Below, piece by piece: positions 53,649-63,300 of a DNA stretch of 64,000 nt (the first letter of the stretch is position 1; every line of letters begins with the position of its first letter). This DNA comes from Roseofilum capinflatum BLCC-M114. Its GTDB lineage: Bacteria > Cyanobacteriota > Cyanobacteriia > Cyanobacteriales > Desertifilaceae. Below the pieces are notes generated by a model that made no database searches, was not told the DNA's origin, and saw only the letters and a list, made by a program, of their open reading frames with translations. A program made the translations under genes and the position numbers. The stretch covers positions 110,674 to 174,673 of the forward strand of contig NZ_JAQOSO010000082.1 of the NCBI RefSeq assembly GCF_030068505.1. Reading direction: 5' to 3'.

Positions 53649-54785
53649 TCAATGAACAACCCTCTGTTGGTAGGCCTTAATTTCATTCCCCCGATAGCGA
53701 TAGTAGGCAGCACAAGCACCTTCAGAGGATACCATGGGCGCACCCAGAGGATGTTCTGGGGTGCAGCGTGTGCCAAAAGCAGGGCAATCATGGGGTTTCT
53801 TCACCCCTTGCATGATTTCACCACTGATACATTCAGTTGTCAGTACGGGGGGATTGGGATCGAGCCAGTCGGCAAAGCGCTCTTCGGCATCCCAAGGAGA
53901 ATATTCTGCTCTCAGTCCTAACCCGCTATCGGGAATTTCGCCAATCCCGCGCCAGGTGCGAGAGATGACTTCAAAGACTTGATCGATCAGATTTTGGGCC
54001 CCTAGATTGCCTTCCCGACGGACGGAACGGCTATATTGATTATCAAGAGTCACTGCTTCTGTTTTTTTCTCCAACTGTTCAATACAGTGATATAACCCCT
54101 GAAGAATATCCACGGGTTCAAACCCGGTAACAATAATGGGAATCTGGTATTTCTGCACCAAGGGTTCGTACTCGGTATATCCCATTACCGTGCAAACATG
54201 ACCGGCTGCGAGAAATCCCTGTACTCGACATTGGGGAGAGGAGAGAATGGCTTCCATGGCTGGAGGGACGCGCACATGGGAGGCAAGAAGGGAAAAATTT
54301 TGAATTTGTTGTTGTTTAGCTTGATATACGGCCAGGGCGGTAGCGGGGGCAGTGGTTTCAAAACCAACACCAAAAAAGACGACTTCAGCCTCTGGATTGG
54401 CTTGGGCAATTTTGAGACAGTCTAGGGGAGAATAAACGATGCGTATATCTGCACCAGAGGCTTTGATGCTCAGTAGGTCTTTTTCGGTTCCGGGAACGCG
54501 CAACATATCGCCAAAGGAACAGAGAATCACTTGGGGACGGGAGGCGATCGCGATCGCCCGATCGATCAGCGTCACCGGAGTCACACAAACGGGACATCCC
54601 GGCCCGTGAATCAGGGTAATCTCTTCGGGCAACAGTTGATCGATACCATACTTAATAATGGAGTGGGTTTGACCGCCACAAATTTCCATAATTGTCCACG
54701 GTTGGGTGGTGATTTCGGCGATCGCCTTTGCCATCCTTTGCGCCAGTTGAGCATCCCGATATTCATCCACAAATTTCATAACCAT
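53649..54785 (-). CDS. hypD: Hydrogenase maturation protein HypD
   Basis: A 378-residue iron-sulfur protein that works with HypC to assemble the Fe(CN)2CO centre of NiFe hydrogenases. [18 protein letters not shown] and [14 protein letters not shown] are the family blocks. The C-terminal cysteines for the 4Fe-4S cluster are in [30 protein letters not shown] and ACAAYYRY. An alternative ATG two codons in is possible. No other hyp or hox gene lies in the window. Confidence 0.94.
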   Translation of the reverse strand: MVMKFVDEYRDAQLAQRMAKAIAEITTQPWTIMEICGGQTHSIIKYGIDQLLPEEITLIHGPGCPVCVTPVTLIDRAIAIASRPQVILCSFGDMLRVPGTEKDLLSIKASGADIRIVYSPLDCLKIAQANPEAEVVFFGVGFETTAPATALAVYQAKQQQIQNFSLLASHVRVPPAMEAILSSPQCRVQGFLAAGHVCTVMGYTEYEPLVQKYQIPIIVTGFEPVDILQGLYHCIEQLEKKTEAVTLDNQYSRSVRREGNLGAQNLIDQVFEVISRTWRGIGEIPDSGLGLRAEYSPWDAEERFADWLDPNPPVLTTECISGEIMQGVKKPHDCPAFGTRCTPEHPLGAPMVSSEGACAAYYRYRGNEIKAYQQRVVH

Positions 54786-54831
54786 GGTTCCCCAGTCTTC
54801 CCCACCATTAAAAAGGAAAACCCCCTCTCCG

Positions 54832-54860
54832 TTTTAATTTTTAATTTTTAATTTTTAATT
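54832..54860. repeat. AT heptamer repeat across a stop codon
   Basis: The unit TTTTTAA is repeated about four times, and the last codons and stop of the PEP-synthase-like gene lie inside it. Change in repeat number would shift the C-terminus of that protein. Confidence 0.85.
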
Positions 54861-57147
54861 GACTCCGGGCTGCTTCTAAAATCAACTGCTGCTCCGCACG
54901 GGCGATCGCCCATCGCACGCGATCGACAGCAGGCATCTCCACGGAAACTGACGCGATCCCCCAGCGCACCAAATCGTGAATTAACTGAGGATAATTCACC
55001 ACTGCTTGACCACACACACTACACTGAATTCCCCCAGCTCGCGCTTGGGTAATGCACTGCTCCAAGGCCCTTAACACCAAAGGATGGACAGCATTTAGAC
55101 CCCCTTGATTTTCCTCCCACTGCTGGCGATCGAGACCAAACAACAGAGGAATTAAATCATTAGTCCCCAAACTCAACCCATCAATCCCCACCTGCACATA
55201 ATCAGAAATCTGCCATAACACCCCAGGAACCTCCACCATAATCCACAATTCCATCTGGGATAACTGCCGTCTATCCACTCGCTTGCGGATGGCAACCACT
55301 TCCTCCACCGTCCGCACAAAGGGCAACATTAAATGCAGATTCTGATACCCCTGGCGATGGACTTTTTCCAGCACGGTTAATTCCCAGTCGAATAGAGTCG
55401 ATCTCTGGTCATTCAGCTCACAGGCTAGGGTTCCCCGTAGGGAGCAGGGATAAAAGGAATCAAAGGAACGATAATAGATGGGACGGGGATAAAATGCCTG
55501 GGCTAACTTTGCCAGATGCTTATACCATTCGGACACAAATCGATCCACATCTCTCCACCATTGAATCCCCGGAAATAAGCTGGCAGCCCATAATTCTGAG
55601 CGCAATAATCCCACCCCATCCACGTCTAAGTCTGAAGGGTTCATGGGAGAATGGGGTTGCGAGAGATTAATCCAGAGCTGCGTTGCATGTAGGGGAGCAG
55701 GTGGGGGTGAAACAGGGTTCTCTGGTTTTTCTACACTCACCCGTCCCATTTCAGGGTTAACTTCAATCGGCTCTGGGGATGAACAATGATGGACTCCTGC
55801 ACTAATTTCTCCCGTTTCACCGTTAATTTGGATCAGATCTCCGGTGAATAGATAGTGAGTCGCCTGGGAGACTCCCACCAAGGCAGGAATACCTAATTCC
55901 CTGGCTACAATGGCTCCATGGCTGCTGATTCCGCCTACCTCTGTAATTAAACCGACTGCCCCATTTAAAACCCAGGTTTCTTGGGGGGCGATCGCTTGTT
56001 TCACGATAATTTTCCCTGGAGTTACGGTCATGGATTCGAGTGGATCGGTTAACACCAAAACCGGAGCCACAGCTACCCCTGGGGCAGCTCCTGTACCCTG
56101 GTGGAGCAGGGCCGTGGGATGGTTCTCATTTAAGGGAACAATATCCGTAATCCACCAATTTAAGTCAGGATAGCCTATCCACTCTAGGCGAAATTCATCG
56201 TACCACTGGTTTTTGAGGGAAAGGGTGCGATCGCCTAAACATTGGATTTGGGCCTCCTCTAAGCAGGGCCGATCGACCCAGGAAGACTCCACCGTATAGG
56301 CACAGAGAAGGGTATCACGATTGTTGAACAGGGAAGCCTCTAGGGGGAGATGGGAGGGTTCTCCAGAGAGTTGATAGGCCAGGCGTTTGTTTCCCAGATG
56401 TTGCTCTTTGAGTTGGTAAGGGTGAAGGTGAATCTGATAAGAATCTGAGGTCACTTGGGGTTCGCTGAAGAGATAGCCTAAGCCCCAGGTCGATTCAATG
56501 CGAATCTTATCACCTTGGGTTTCAATCGCCCCACTGATGACTTCATTCTGGAGAGGCTGAATTAAGATGCCCATCCTAATCTGATTTAAGGGTATGCCTT
56601 GATATTGCCAGTAGAGCAAGTATTTATTGCGGAACGTTTCGGCCCATATTTGTTTAATCGTCTGGGCTAGGGGTTCAGGGGTTTTAGCCGTTCCCCAAGC
56701 TCTCCACAATCGAGACAAGGTGCTGTGACTGTGGGGTGTAAGTTGTTTCGGTAAACTCAGGGAGGGACGACAGAGAACAAAATCTCCTTCCCAGTCGGCG
56801 ATCGCTTCGAGTACCCGGCTATACCATGAACCCTTGAGGGCGCTATGGAGAATTTGCGCCCGAATACTTTGAGTCATTTGGCGCAACTGCATATCCCGTT
56901 CTTCATCCGCTAGATTCGTTAGGGTTGGATTAGAGGTTTCCGAGAGGCCTAACCCCACTTGTTGCGCCAGGAGGGGATCAGACCACTGTAGAGACTGTAA
57001 ACAGTGCTGTCGAATCTCATTGGGAATCACCAGACCCGGTAATATGGGATAGCCTTGTTGCAGCAATTGGCTTAAATCCCAAGCTCGATCGCCCACGGAA
57101 GAGCGGTGTTGATCTTGAATCTCAGTGAGCCAGTAAATCGGATGCAT
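54841..57147 (-). CDS. PEP synthase / PPDK-like protein, degenerate ATP site
   Basis: A 768-residue protein with the three parts of PEP synthase. The N-terminal ATP-grasp region has lost its key motif: FVLCRPSLSL stands where VRSSATAED is expected, and VGDRAWDLSQLL replaces VGGKxAxLGE. The swivelling His domain is kept (GGISSHGAIVARELGIPALV). The PEP-binding barrel is partly kept (VDGVGLLRSELW, MVEVPGVLWQISDYV, GLSLGTNDLIPLL, CSVCGQAVVNYP). It may have a regulatory or partial phosphotransfer role in place of full catalysis. Cyanobacteria often carry such paralogues. Confidence 0.75.
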   Translation of the reverse strand: MHPIYWLTEIQDQHRSSVGDRAWDLSQLLQQGYPILPGLVIPNEIRQHCLQSLQWSDPLLAQQVGLGLSETSNPTLTNLADEERDMQLRQMTQSIRAQILHSALKGSWYSRVLEAIADWEGDFVLCRPSLSLPKQLTPHSHSTLSRLWRAWGTAKTPEPLAQTIKQIWAETFRNKYLLYWQYQGIPLNQIRMGILIQPLQNEVISGAIETQGDKIRIESTWGLGYLFSEPQVTSDSYQIHLHPYQLKEQHLGNKRLAYQLSGEPSHLPLEASLFNNRDTLLCAYTVESSWVDRPCLEEAQIQCLGDRTLSLKNQWYDEFRLEWIGYPDLNWWITDIVPLNENHPTALLHQGTGAAPGVAVAPVLVLTDPLESMTVTPGKIIVKQAIAPQETWVLNGAVGLITEVGGISSHGAIVARELGIPALVGVSQATHYLFTGDLIQINGETGEISAGVHHCSSPEPIEVNPEMGRVSVEKPENPVSPPPAPLHATQLWINLSQPHSPMNPSDLDVDGVGLLRSELWAASLFPGIQWWRDVDRFVSEWYKHLAKLAQAFYPRPIYYRSFDSFYPCSLRGTLACELNDQRSTLFDWELTVLEKVHRQGYQNLHLMLPFVRTVEEVVAIRKRVDRRQLSQMELWIMVEVPGVLWQISDYVQVGIDGLSLGTNDLIPLLFGLDRQQWEENQGGLNAVHPLVLRALEQCITQARAGGIQCSVCGQAVVNYPQLIHDLVRWGIASVSVEMPAVDRVRWAIARAEQQLILEAARSQLKIKN

Positions 57148-57589
57148 GGGCAGTGGCGATCGTCGGATATCTTTTGAATCTATTGTAATCGGTCTGATTT
57201 TCGATCAAAGAAAAATTACAAAACATGAGCTAATCTTGCAAATATTAAATAATTGTAACATTATCGTTCTTCTCCCTCCATTTGAGATTAAAGCTTAGAG
57301 AAGCAGTGTTTTATGGGAGCGACATCAACAACAAATGAGCGATCGAGGTGACAACTCAAGAATCGTCTACATCAACCCTCGATGCTATTAACCTCCAGTT
57401 AAACTCATCAATAATTCCCGTGTATCCCTTTAGTTAGGTCTCGATCCGGAAGGAACGATTAACCCCTTGAATCCATCGATAACCCTAGACTTAACTGGAT
57501 ATCCCGGTTGTAGGATTCCCAAAAAGGGTAAGTGACCCCCTTTTTTTAACCCAAAAATCGATCTATTTCGCCTCAAGGAGTGAGGATTT
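57148..57589. other. 441-base region with terminator-like hairpin
   Basis: The region has no ORF of note. It separates two divergent genes and holds, at its end, a terminator-like hairpin (57521-57547) just before the ribosome binding site of the next gene. A transcript could start anywhere in the region. Candidate roles are a small RNA or a leader with attenuation. Confidence 0.5.
57521..57547 (+). terminator. Intrinsic terminator or attenuator
   Basis: The stem aaaaaggg (57521-57528) pairs with cccttttt (57538-57545), followed by more T, on the plus strand. It lies 43 bases before the ATG of the Mo-nitrogenase C-terminal gene, with AAGGAG in between. It would end an upstream transcript or attenuate the gene. 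Confidence 0.7.
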
Positions 57590-57892
57590 ATGTTAATCAA
57601 AATTAGTCACATCGCCTTCAGCTCTCCCATACACTGGGATCTCCTGTATCCCGTTCGCCAATGGTTAAATACCCTAGAAATTGATCGGCCAAAAATTGCT
57701 CGATTAATTGTTCAACTCATCCCCGCTCAATGCCCCTTTGCGCGAGAAATTAAGTTTTTTGGACGCACAATTGCCCGCATTCCTCCCCTGTGCAAACTCA
57801 ATCCCCTATATGATGAGCTGATGAGTCTCCGGTTCCGTTGTCTGTCCTTTCTTGCCGACGAGTGTGGTGAAGATATCGGAGCTTATATCTGA
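57590..57892 (+). CDS. Mo-dependent nitrogenase C-terminal domain protein
   Basis: A 100-residue protein of PF06967: HWDLLYPVRQWLNTLEIDRP, KIARLIVQLIPAQCPFAREI and IPPLCKLNPLYDELMSLRFR. The family is named for a nitrogenase link but is widespread in cyanobacteria, including those without known nitrogen fixation. Two conserved cysteines (CPF and LCKLNP) may bind metal. AAGGAGTGAGG precedes the ATG at 57590. It follows the terminator-like hairpin. Confidence 0.88.
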   Translation: MLIKISHIAFSSPIHWDLLYPVRQWLNTLEIDRPKIARLIVQLIPAQCPFAREIKFFGRTIARIPPLCKLNPLYDELMSLRFRCLSFLADECGEDIGAYI

Positions 57893-58058
57893 AGACTCCA
57901 TCATCGAACAGAACCCCAATCTGAAGAGGAGTAGAGACAACCAGTTGGTGTAACTCCTCTTCAGATTTCAGCAGCTATGTTACTATCTTGGTGGTTCGAT
58001 CGAGCTAAGAACAGGGCGATCGCAGCCGGTGGAGGAGTAGACAGGAGTGCAACATACC

Positions 58059-59141
58059 ATGTCACGGGGAAATGAGGATGTGAAAGAAGAGATTAAAGAA
58101 CCACATAATCCACTCCAACCCATTCGCATTGGAGTCATTGGTGTGGGTCATATGGGCCAACATCACACCCGCGTTTTAAGTTTGCTCAAAGACGTACACC
58201 TGATTGGCATCTCCGACGTAGACATCGAACGAGGGCTAGATACAGCCGGCAAATATCGCATCCGCTTCTTCGAGAACTATCACGACCTTCTCCCCCACAT
58301 CGATGCTGTCTGTGTTGCTGTTCCCACCCGTCTCCACCATGAAGTTGGCACTGCCTGCTTGGAAGCTGGAGTCCATGTCCTGATTGAAAAACCCATCGCT
58401 GCCAGCATCGAAGAAGCCGAAAATTTAGTCAACCTGGCAGCCGAATGTAACTGTATTCTCCAAGTCGGCCATATTGAACGCTTTAACCCCGCCTTTCAAG
58501 AACTGAGCAAAGTCCTCAAAACTGAGGAAATCCTGGCCCTAGAAGCCCATCGCATGAGTCCCTATTCTAACCGGGCCAATGATGTGTCGGTGGTTTTGGA
58601 CTTGATGATTCATGATATTGATTTGCTCCTAGAATTGGCCGCTGCTCCTGTGAAAAAGCTAACGGCCAGTGGGAATAGAGCCTCAGATTCTGGGTATTTA
58701 GATTATGTCACTGCAACTCTAGGCTTTGAAAATGGCATTATTGCTACTCTGACTGCCAGTAAAGTCACTCATTGCAAAATCCGCCGCATTGCTGCCCATT
58801 GCAAGAATTCGCTCACAGAAGCCGATTTTCTCAACAATGAAATTTTGATCCATCGCCAAACCACTGCCAACTATCGCACCGAGTATGGTCAGGTGCTGTA
58901 TCGTCAGGATGGATTAATTGAAAAGGTTTATACCAGTAATATAGAGCCTCTTCATGCTGAGTTGGAGCATTTTGTCACCTGTGTACGGGGTGGAGACCAA
59001 CCTTCAGTCGGCGGCGAACAAGCCTTGAGAGCCTTGCGGTTAGCTAGTTCGATTGAGCATATGGCTCTAGAGGGTCAATCTTGGCAGGGTTTAGACTCTC
59101 AATCCTCCCATAATCTCCATTCTTCCATTGTTATTGTTTAG
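58059..59141 (+). CDS. Gfo/Idh/MocA-family oxidoreductase
   Basis: A 360-residue NAD(P)-dependent dehydrogenase. The Rossmann loop is IGVIGVGHMGQHHTRV, the EKP catalytic motif is HVLIEKPIAAS, and MIHDIDLLLEL carries the conserved HDID. The domain order is typical of sugar dehydrogenases such as UDP-N-acetylglucosamine 3-dehydrogenase. The ATG at 58059 with an AGGAG site 12 bases earlier is used. A GTG at 58047 behind GGAGGAG is possible. It probably makes a modified sugar, perhaps for lipid A or a polysaccharide. Its stop overlaps the convergent ketoacyl synthase by 4 bases. Confidence 0.85.
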   Translation: MSRGNEDVKEEIKEPHNPLQPIRIGVIGVGHMGQHHTRVLSLLKDVHLIGISDVDIERGLDTAGKYRIRFFENYHDLLPHIDAVCVAVPTRLHHEVGTACLEAGVHVLIEKPIAASIEEAENLVNLAAECNCILQVGHIERFNPAFQELSKVLKTEEILALEAHRMSPYSNRANDVSVVLDLMIHDIDLLLELAAAPVKKLTASGNRASDSGYLDYVTATLGFENGIIATLTASKVTHCKIRRIAAHCKNSLTEADFLNNEILIHRQTTANYRTEYGQVLYRQDGLIEKVYTSNIEPLHAELEHFVTCVRGGDQPSVGGEQALRALRLASSIEHMALEGQSWQGLDSQSSHNLHSSIVIV

Positions 59142-60283
59142 GGGAAGCGCCGGGAAACTGCGGAGGTGGCGATCGCCCCATTATTGCCGCCAAAGGCAAA
59201 ACTTAGACATAAACAGTGTTGGATACACTGAGAATGGGCAGCACGAACCAAGTTGAGATTAAACTCTGGCTCTCTTAATCCGACACAAGGGGGTAAGATT
59301 TGATGCTTAAGTGCCATTAGGGAAAAGGCGATGCCCAAGGCTCCAGATGCGCCGAGAGTATGGCCGGTTGCGCCTTTGGTGGAACTGATGGGAACGGTGG
59401 GGGGAAAGAGATGCTGGATCAGGCGGCTTTCGGCGGCATCATTTAAGGCGGTGCTGGTTCCGTGGGCGTGAATGTAATCGATCGCCCTTGGAGTTAAGCC
59501 GGATCGCTCTAAGCAGGTTTTAATGGCGATCGCCGCACTGGTGCGATCGGGTTTGGGGGCGCTCACATGGTAGGCATCGCTGGTAAAGGCAGCTCCCAGA
59601 ATTTGACCGTAGATGGAGGCTTGGCGCTGCTGGGCGGACTCTAGGGACTCTAGGAGCAGAAACGCGCCCCCTTCCCCTAAAACTAAGCCTTCGCGATCGC
59701 GGTCAAAGGGATAACATCCGGTTTTGGCTAAGGCTCCCATTTGCGTAAATCCGGCTAGGGTTAAGGGGGTAATGGGGGCTTCAATGGCTCCCGCTAACAC
59801 CTGTTGAGCATAACCGGTGCGAATCAGTTCATAACCTTGGGCGATCGCCCACATGCCCGTATTACAAGCATTCATGGGCGCTTGAACAATGCTTTGACTC
59901 CCGGTGAGTTGAGCCGCCATTCGCGCTGGCAGATCGGGCAAATAGTCGAGACAATCGGATAAATTGGGATGGCCGGTCAAAAACCGATCGGCGATCGCCT
60001 CCCAACTCCCTTGATCGCTACGACTCGATCCAATCACCATCGCCAAATCGGGTAAAGGAGGAGTCATCCCCGCATCCTGTAAGGTATCGAGAACTAACTG
60101 ACGAGTCAGATCCCGCAAATTGGCCGGGGAATCGCCAATCATGGCTAGAGGACGAGGTTTGAGTTCGGGGAAGGGTTGAGCTGTGGCGATCGCCGATTCT
60201 CCCTTGAGTAACTTCTCCCAAGTGCGATCTCTAGTTCCCAACGCCGAGACTAAACCCAATCCAGTAACAACAACCACTGTCAT
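59138..60283 (-). CDS. Beta-ketoacyl-ACP synthase (FabF-like paralogue)
   Basis: A 381-residue thiolase-fold enzyme. The Cys nucleophile is in APMNACNTGMWAIAQGYELI at about residue 139, the first His is in IDYIHAHGTSTALNDAAE, and the second is in KGATGHTLGASGALG. The family FxFGGxN motif is LSFAFGGNNG. The N-terminus MTVVVVTGLGLVSALGT and the length of 381 are slightly short for FabF (about 410). It could elongate fatty acids or a specialised acyl chain. It is read divergently from the helicase, 34 bases away. Confidence 0.87.
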   Translation of the reverse strand: MTVVVVTGLGLVSALGTRDRTWEKLLKGESAIATAQPFPELKPRPLAMIGDSPANLRDLTRQLVLDTLQDAGMTPPLPDLAMVIGSSRSDQGSWEAIADRFLTGHPNLSDCLDYLPDLPARMAAQLTGSQSIVQAPMNACNTGMWAIAQGYELIRTGYAQQVLAGAIEAPITPLTLAGFTQMGALAKTGCYPFDRDREGLVLGEGGAFLLLESLESAQQRQASIYGQILGAAFTSDAYHVSAPKPDRTSAAIAIKTCLERSGLTPRAIDYIHAHGTSTALNDAAESRLIQHLFPPTVPISSTKGATGHTLGASGALGIAFSLMALKHQILPPCVGLREPEFNLNLVRAAHSQCIQHCLCLSFAFGGNNGAIATSAVSRRFP

Positions 60284-60317
60284 AATATCGAAAACGACTC
60301 TATCGCCACTTAACCTT

Positions 60318-63300
60318 ATGTCTGGTATTTATGATAATTGTGATTTTCCCTTACTGCCCCAACTCCAGCAGGTCTTGCAGCAAGCCTATCGGGCCGATTT
60401 CTGTGTCGGCTATTTTAACCTCAGAGGTTGGGGGAAATTAGAAGCCCAAGTCGAGCAATTTAGGGCTGGTGCAGGCCACAACTGTCGTTTATTAGTGGGA
60501 ATGCACAAACTCCCCAACGACCATCTGAAAAGCCTTCTAGCCATTGGTCGAGGCAATCTAAAGATGTCCCAGGAGCAGACCCTGCCACTCAAAAAAGTCA
60601 TGGCCCAAGAGTTTCGGGAGCAGTTGACCTATGGTGTGCCGACGACCGAGGATGAAGCGAGTCTAAAACGATTGCAGAGCCAGTTAGAAGCGGGCAAACT
60701 GGAGGTCAAACTATTTCTGCGCCATCTGCTCCATGCCAAGCTTTATCTGATTTATCGCGGCGATCGCATTACTCCCCGTATTGCCTATGTGGGCAGTAGT
60801 AACTTGACCTTTTCCGGTCTCAGGGGTCAGGGGGAACTCAATGTGGAAGTCACGGATCGCGATGATACCGAGAAGCTAGAAAAGTGGTTTACCGATCGCT
60901 GGGAAGACCGGTTTTCCCTGGATATTTCCCAAGATCTGATTGAGGTGATTGATGAAAGTTGGGCCGGTAAACAGCGATCGCCTTTTTATATTTACCTGAA
61001 GATGGCCTATCACCTATCCCAGGAAGCGCGAGATGGCTTGAGTCGATACCAAGCGCCCAAACATTTTGGCTTATTGGAATTTCAGGAGCAAGCGGTGCGG
61101 GTAGCCATGCAGCATATTGATAAGCGCCATGGGGTGATCATTGGGGATGTGGTGGGTTTGGGCAAAACCCTGGTGGGAACGGCGATCGCCTATAAGTGCG
61201 AAGAAGAATATGGTACGAGTACCTTGATCATCTGTCCCAAGAATCTGGAATTGATGTGGCAAGGGTATGTGGATCGATATGGCTTACGGGGAAAAGTGGT
61301 TCCCGTTAGCCAAGTAGAAAAAATCTTACCGGAAGTGCCCGCAAGATTTCGGTTAGTGCTGATTGACGAGAGTCATAACCTCCGCAACCGGGAGGGGAAA
61401 CGGTATCAAGCGATTAAGAAGTATGTGGAGGAAAGTGGGAGTCGGTGTATTTTGCTGACGGCAACGCCTTATAACAAAGACTATTTAGATTTGTCGGCTC
61501 AGTTGCGTCTATTTTTGCGTCCAGAACAGGATTTGGGCATTAAGCCAGAAGCTTATATTCGCGACATGGGGGGAGAGGTGAAATTTGTATGGCGACACCC
61601 GGCGACACCGGTGCGATCGCTGATGGCTTTTGAACAGAGCGATCGGCCGGAAGATTGGCAGCAGTTGATGAATCGCTATATGTTGCGACGAACCAGGGGA
61701 TTTATTAAAAATACCTATGCTAAACAGGATGAACGAGGCGCTTATTTAGAGTTTGCTAATGGCGATCGCTTCTATTTTCCTCTGCGCCGTCCTCGGACAG
61801 TTACGTTTACTACCGATGCAGCCACCGATCCCTATGCGCGGCTGTATAGCGATCGCGTGGTAGATACGATCAACCGCTTGCATTTGCCTCGCTATGGTTT
61901 GGGTAATTATGTGATATCTCCCCCCAAAAATAAGAAAACCAAGGGTAAAACTTCACCCGGTCAAATGAGCTTGGTTACTGGATTTGACCATTTGCAGCCC
62001 ACGGAAGCAGAGCGGAAAATTTTGGCCAATCTTTCCCATGCAGGGCAGCGCCTGATGGGGTTTTGCCGCACCAATTTATTTAAGCGTCTAGAAAGTAGTG
62101 GCGCGGCTTTTCTTCAGTCCATTGAGCGTCATATTTTACGCAATTCGGTGTATTTGTATGCGATCGCCCAGAATTTGCCCATTCCCATTGGCAGCCAAGA
62201 TGCTCTCTTGCTCGATAGCACTACGGATGAGGATAGCGATAGCTTGCTGAGTCAGGATTGGGAAGCTACCGACATGGGAGATACAACACTTTACGCGGTA
62301 ATGAGAGACAGTCGGAACGATCCCCCTACATCCCCCTTAAAAAGGGGGACTTTTACTGCCCCCCTTTTTAAGGGGGGTTGGGGGGATCGAGATGCAGGGC
62401 ATAGCAGAGCCAACTTCTGTAATGAAGATACTGAGGAACCGGGAGATGATGCGGCTGGATTTAACCCGGTAGAATTGGAAGCACGAGCGGCAACCATCTA
62501 CGATCTCTATCAAAATCGCTATCCGAACCGCTTTAAGTGGATTCATCCCCGGTTCTTTACCCCCGAACTGGCGGCAGATTTACGCCAGGATGCCCAAGCA
62601 TTGAGGGAAATTTTGGCGATCGCCGGGTTTTGGGATGCCACTGAAGATAGCAAGTTGCGATCGCTCATTCAACTCGTCAGCGCAGAACATCCCCAAGAAA
62701 AAATCCTCATCTTTACCCAGTTTGCCGATACTGCTCGATATCTCTCTGAAGCTCTAGAAACCCAAGGCATCACCCATATCGGTTTAGTTACCGGCAATTC
62801 TCAGAGCGATCCGACTACCCTCGCCCACCGATTTAGTCCCCAAAGCAATCAGAAAACCATCTCGCCAGAGCAAGAAATTAGAGTATTAATCGCCACCGAT
62901 GTTTTGAGTGAAGGGCAAAACTTACAAGATGCTCGGATTGTGGTCAATTATGACTTACCTTGGGCGATTATTCGCTTAATTCAGCGCGTTGGACGGGTCG
63001 ATCGCATCGGCCAAGAAGCTGATGAAATTTTCTGCTATTCCTTTTTGCCCGCAGAAGGAGTCGAAGAGTTGATTAATCTGCGGGGGCGTTTGCGCGATCG
63101 CCTCAAAGAAAATCAGGAAGTCGTCGGAACCGATGAAGCCTTTTTTGAAGACGACGAACAGCGAGAAGTCTTATTAAATCTCTATCATGAAAAAGCCAAT
63201 ATTTTAGACGAAGATGAAGACTCTGGCGAAGTTGATTTAACCTCAGAAGCGCTACAAATTTGGCAAACCGCCATTGATGCCAATCCCCGCTTAAAACGGA

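Noticed and set aside
60183..60317. N-terminal extension of the helicase overlapping the ketoacyl synthase
   Set aside because: The extension has no family similarity and overlaps the divergent gene. The ATG at 60318 gives a proper domain start.
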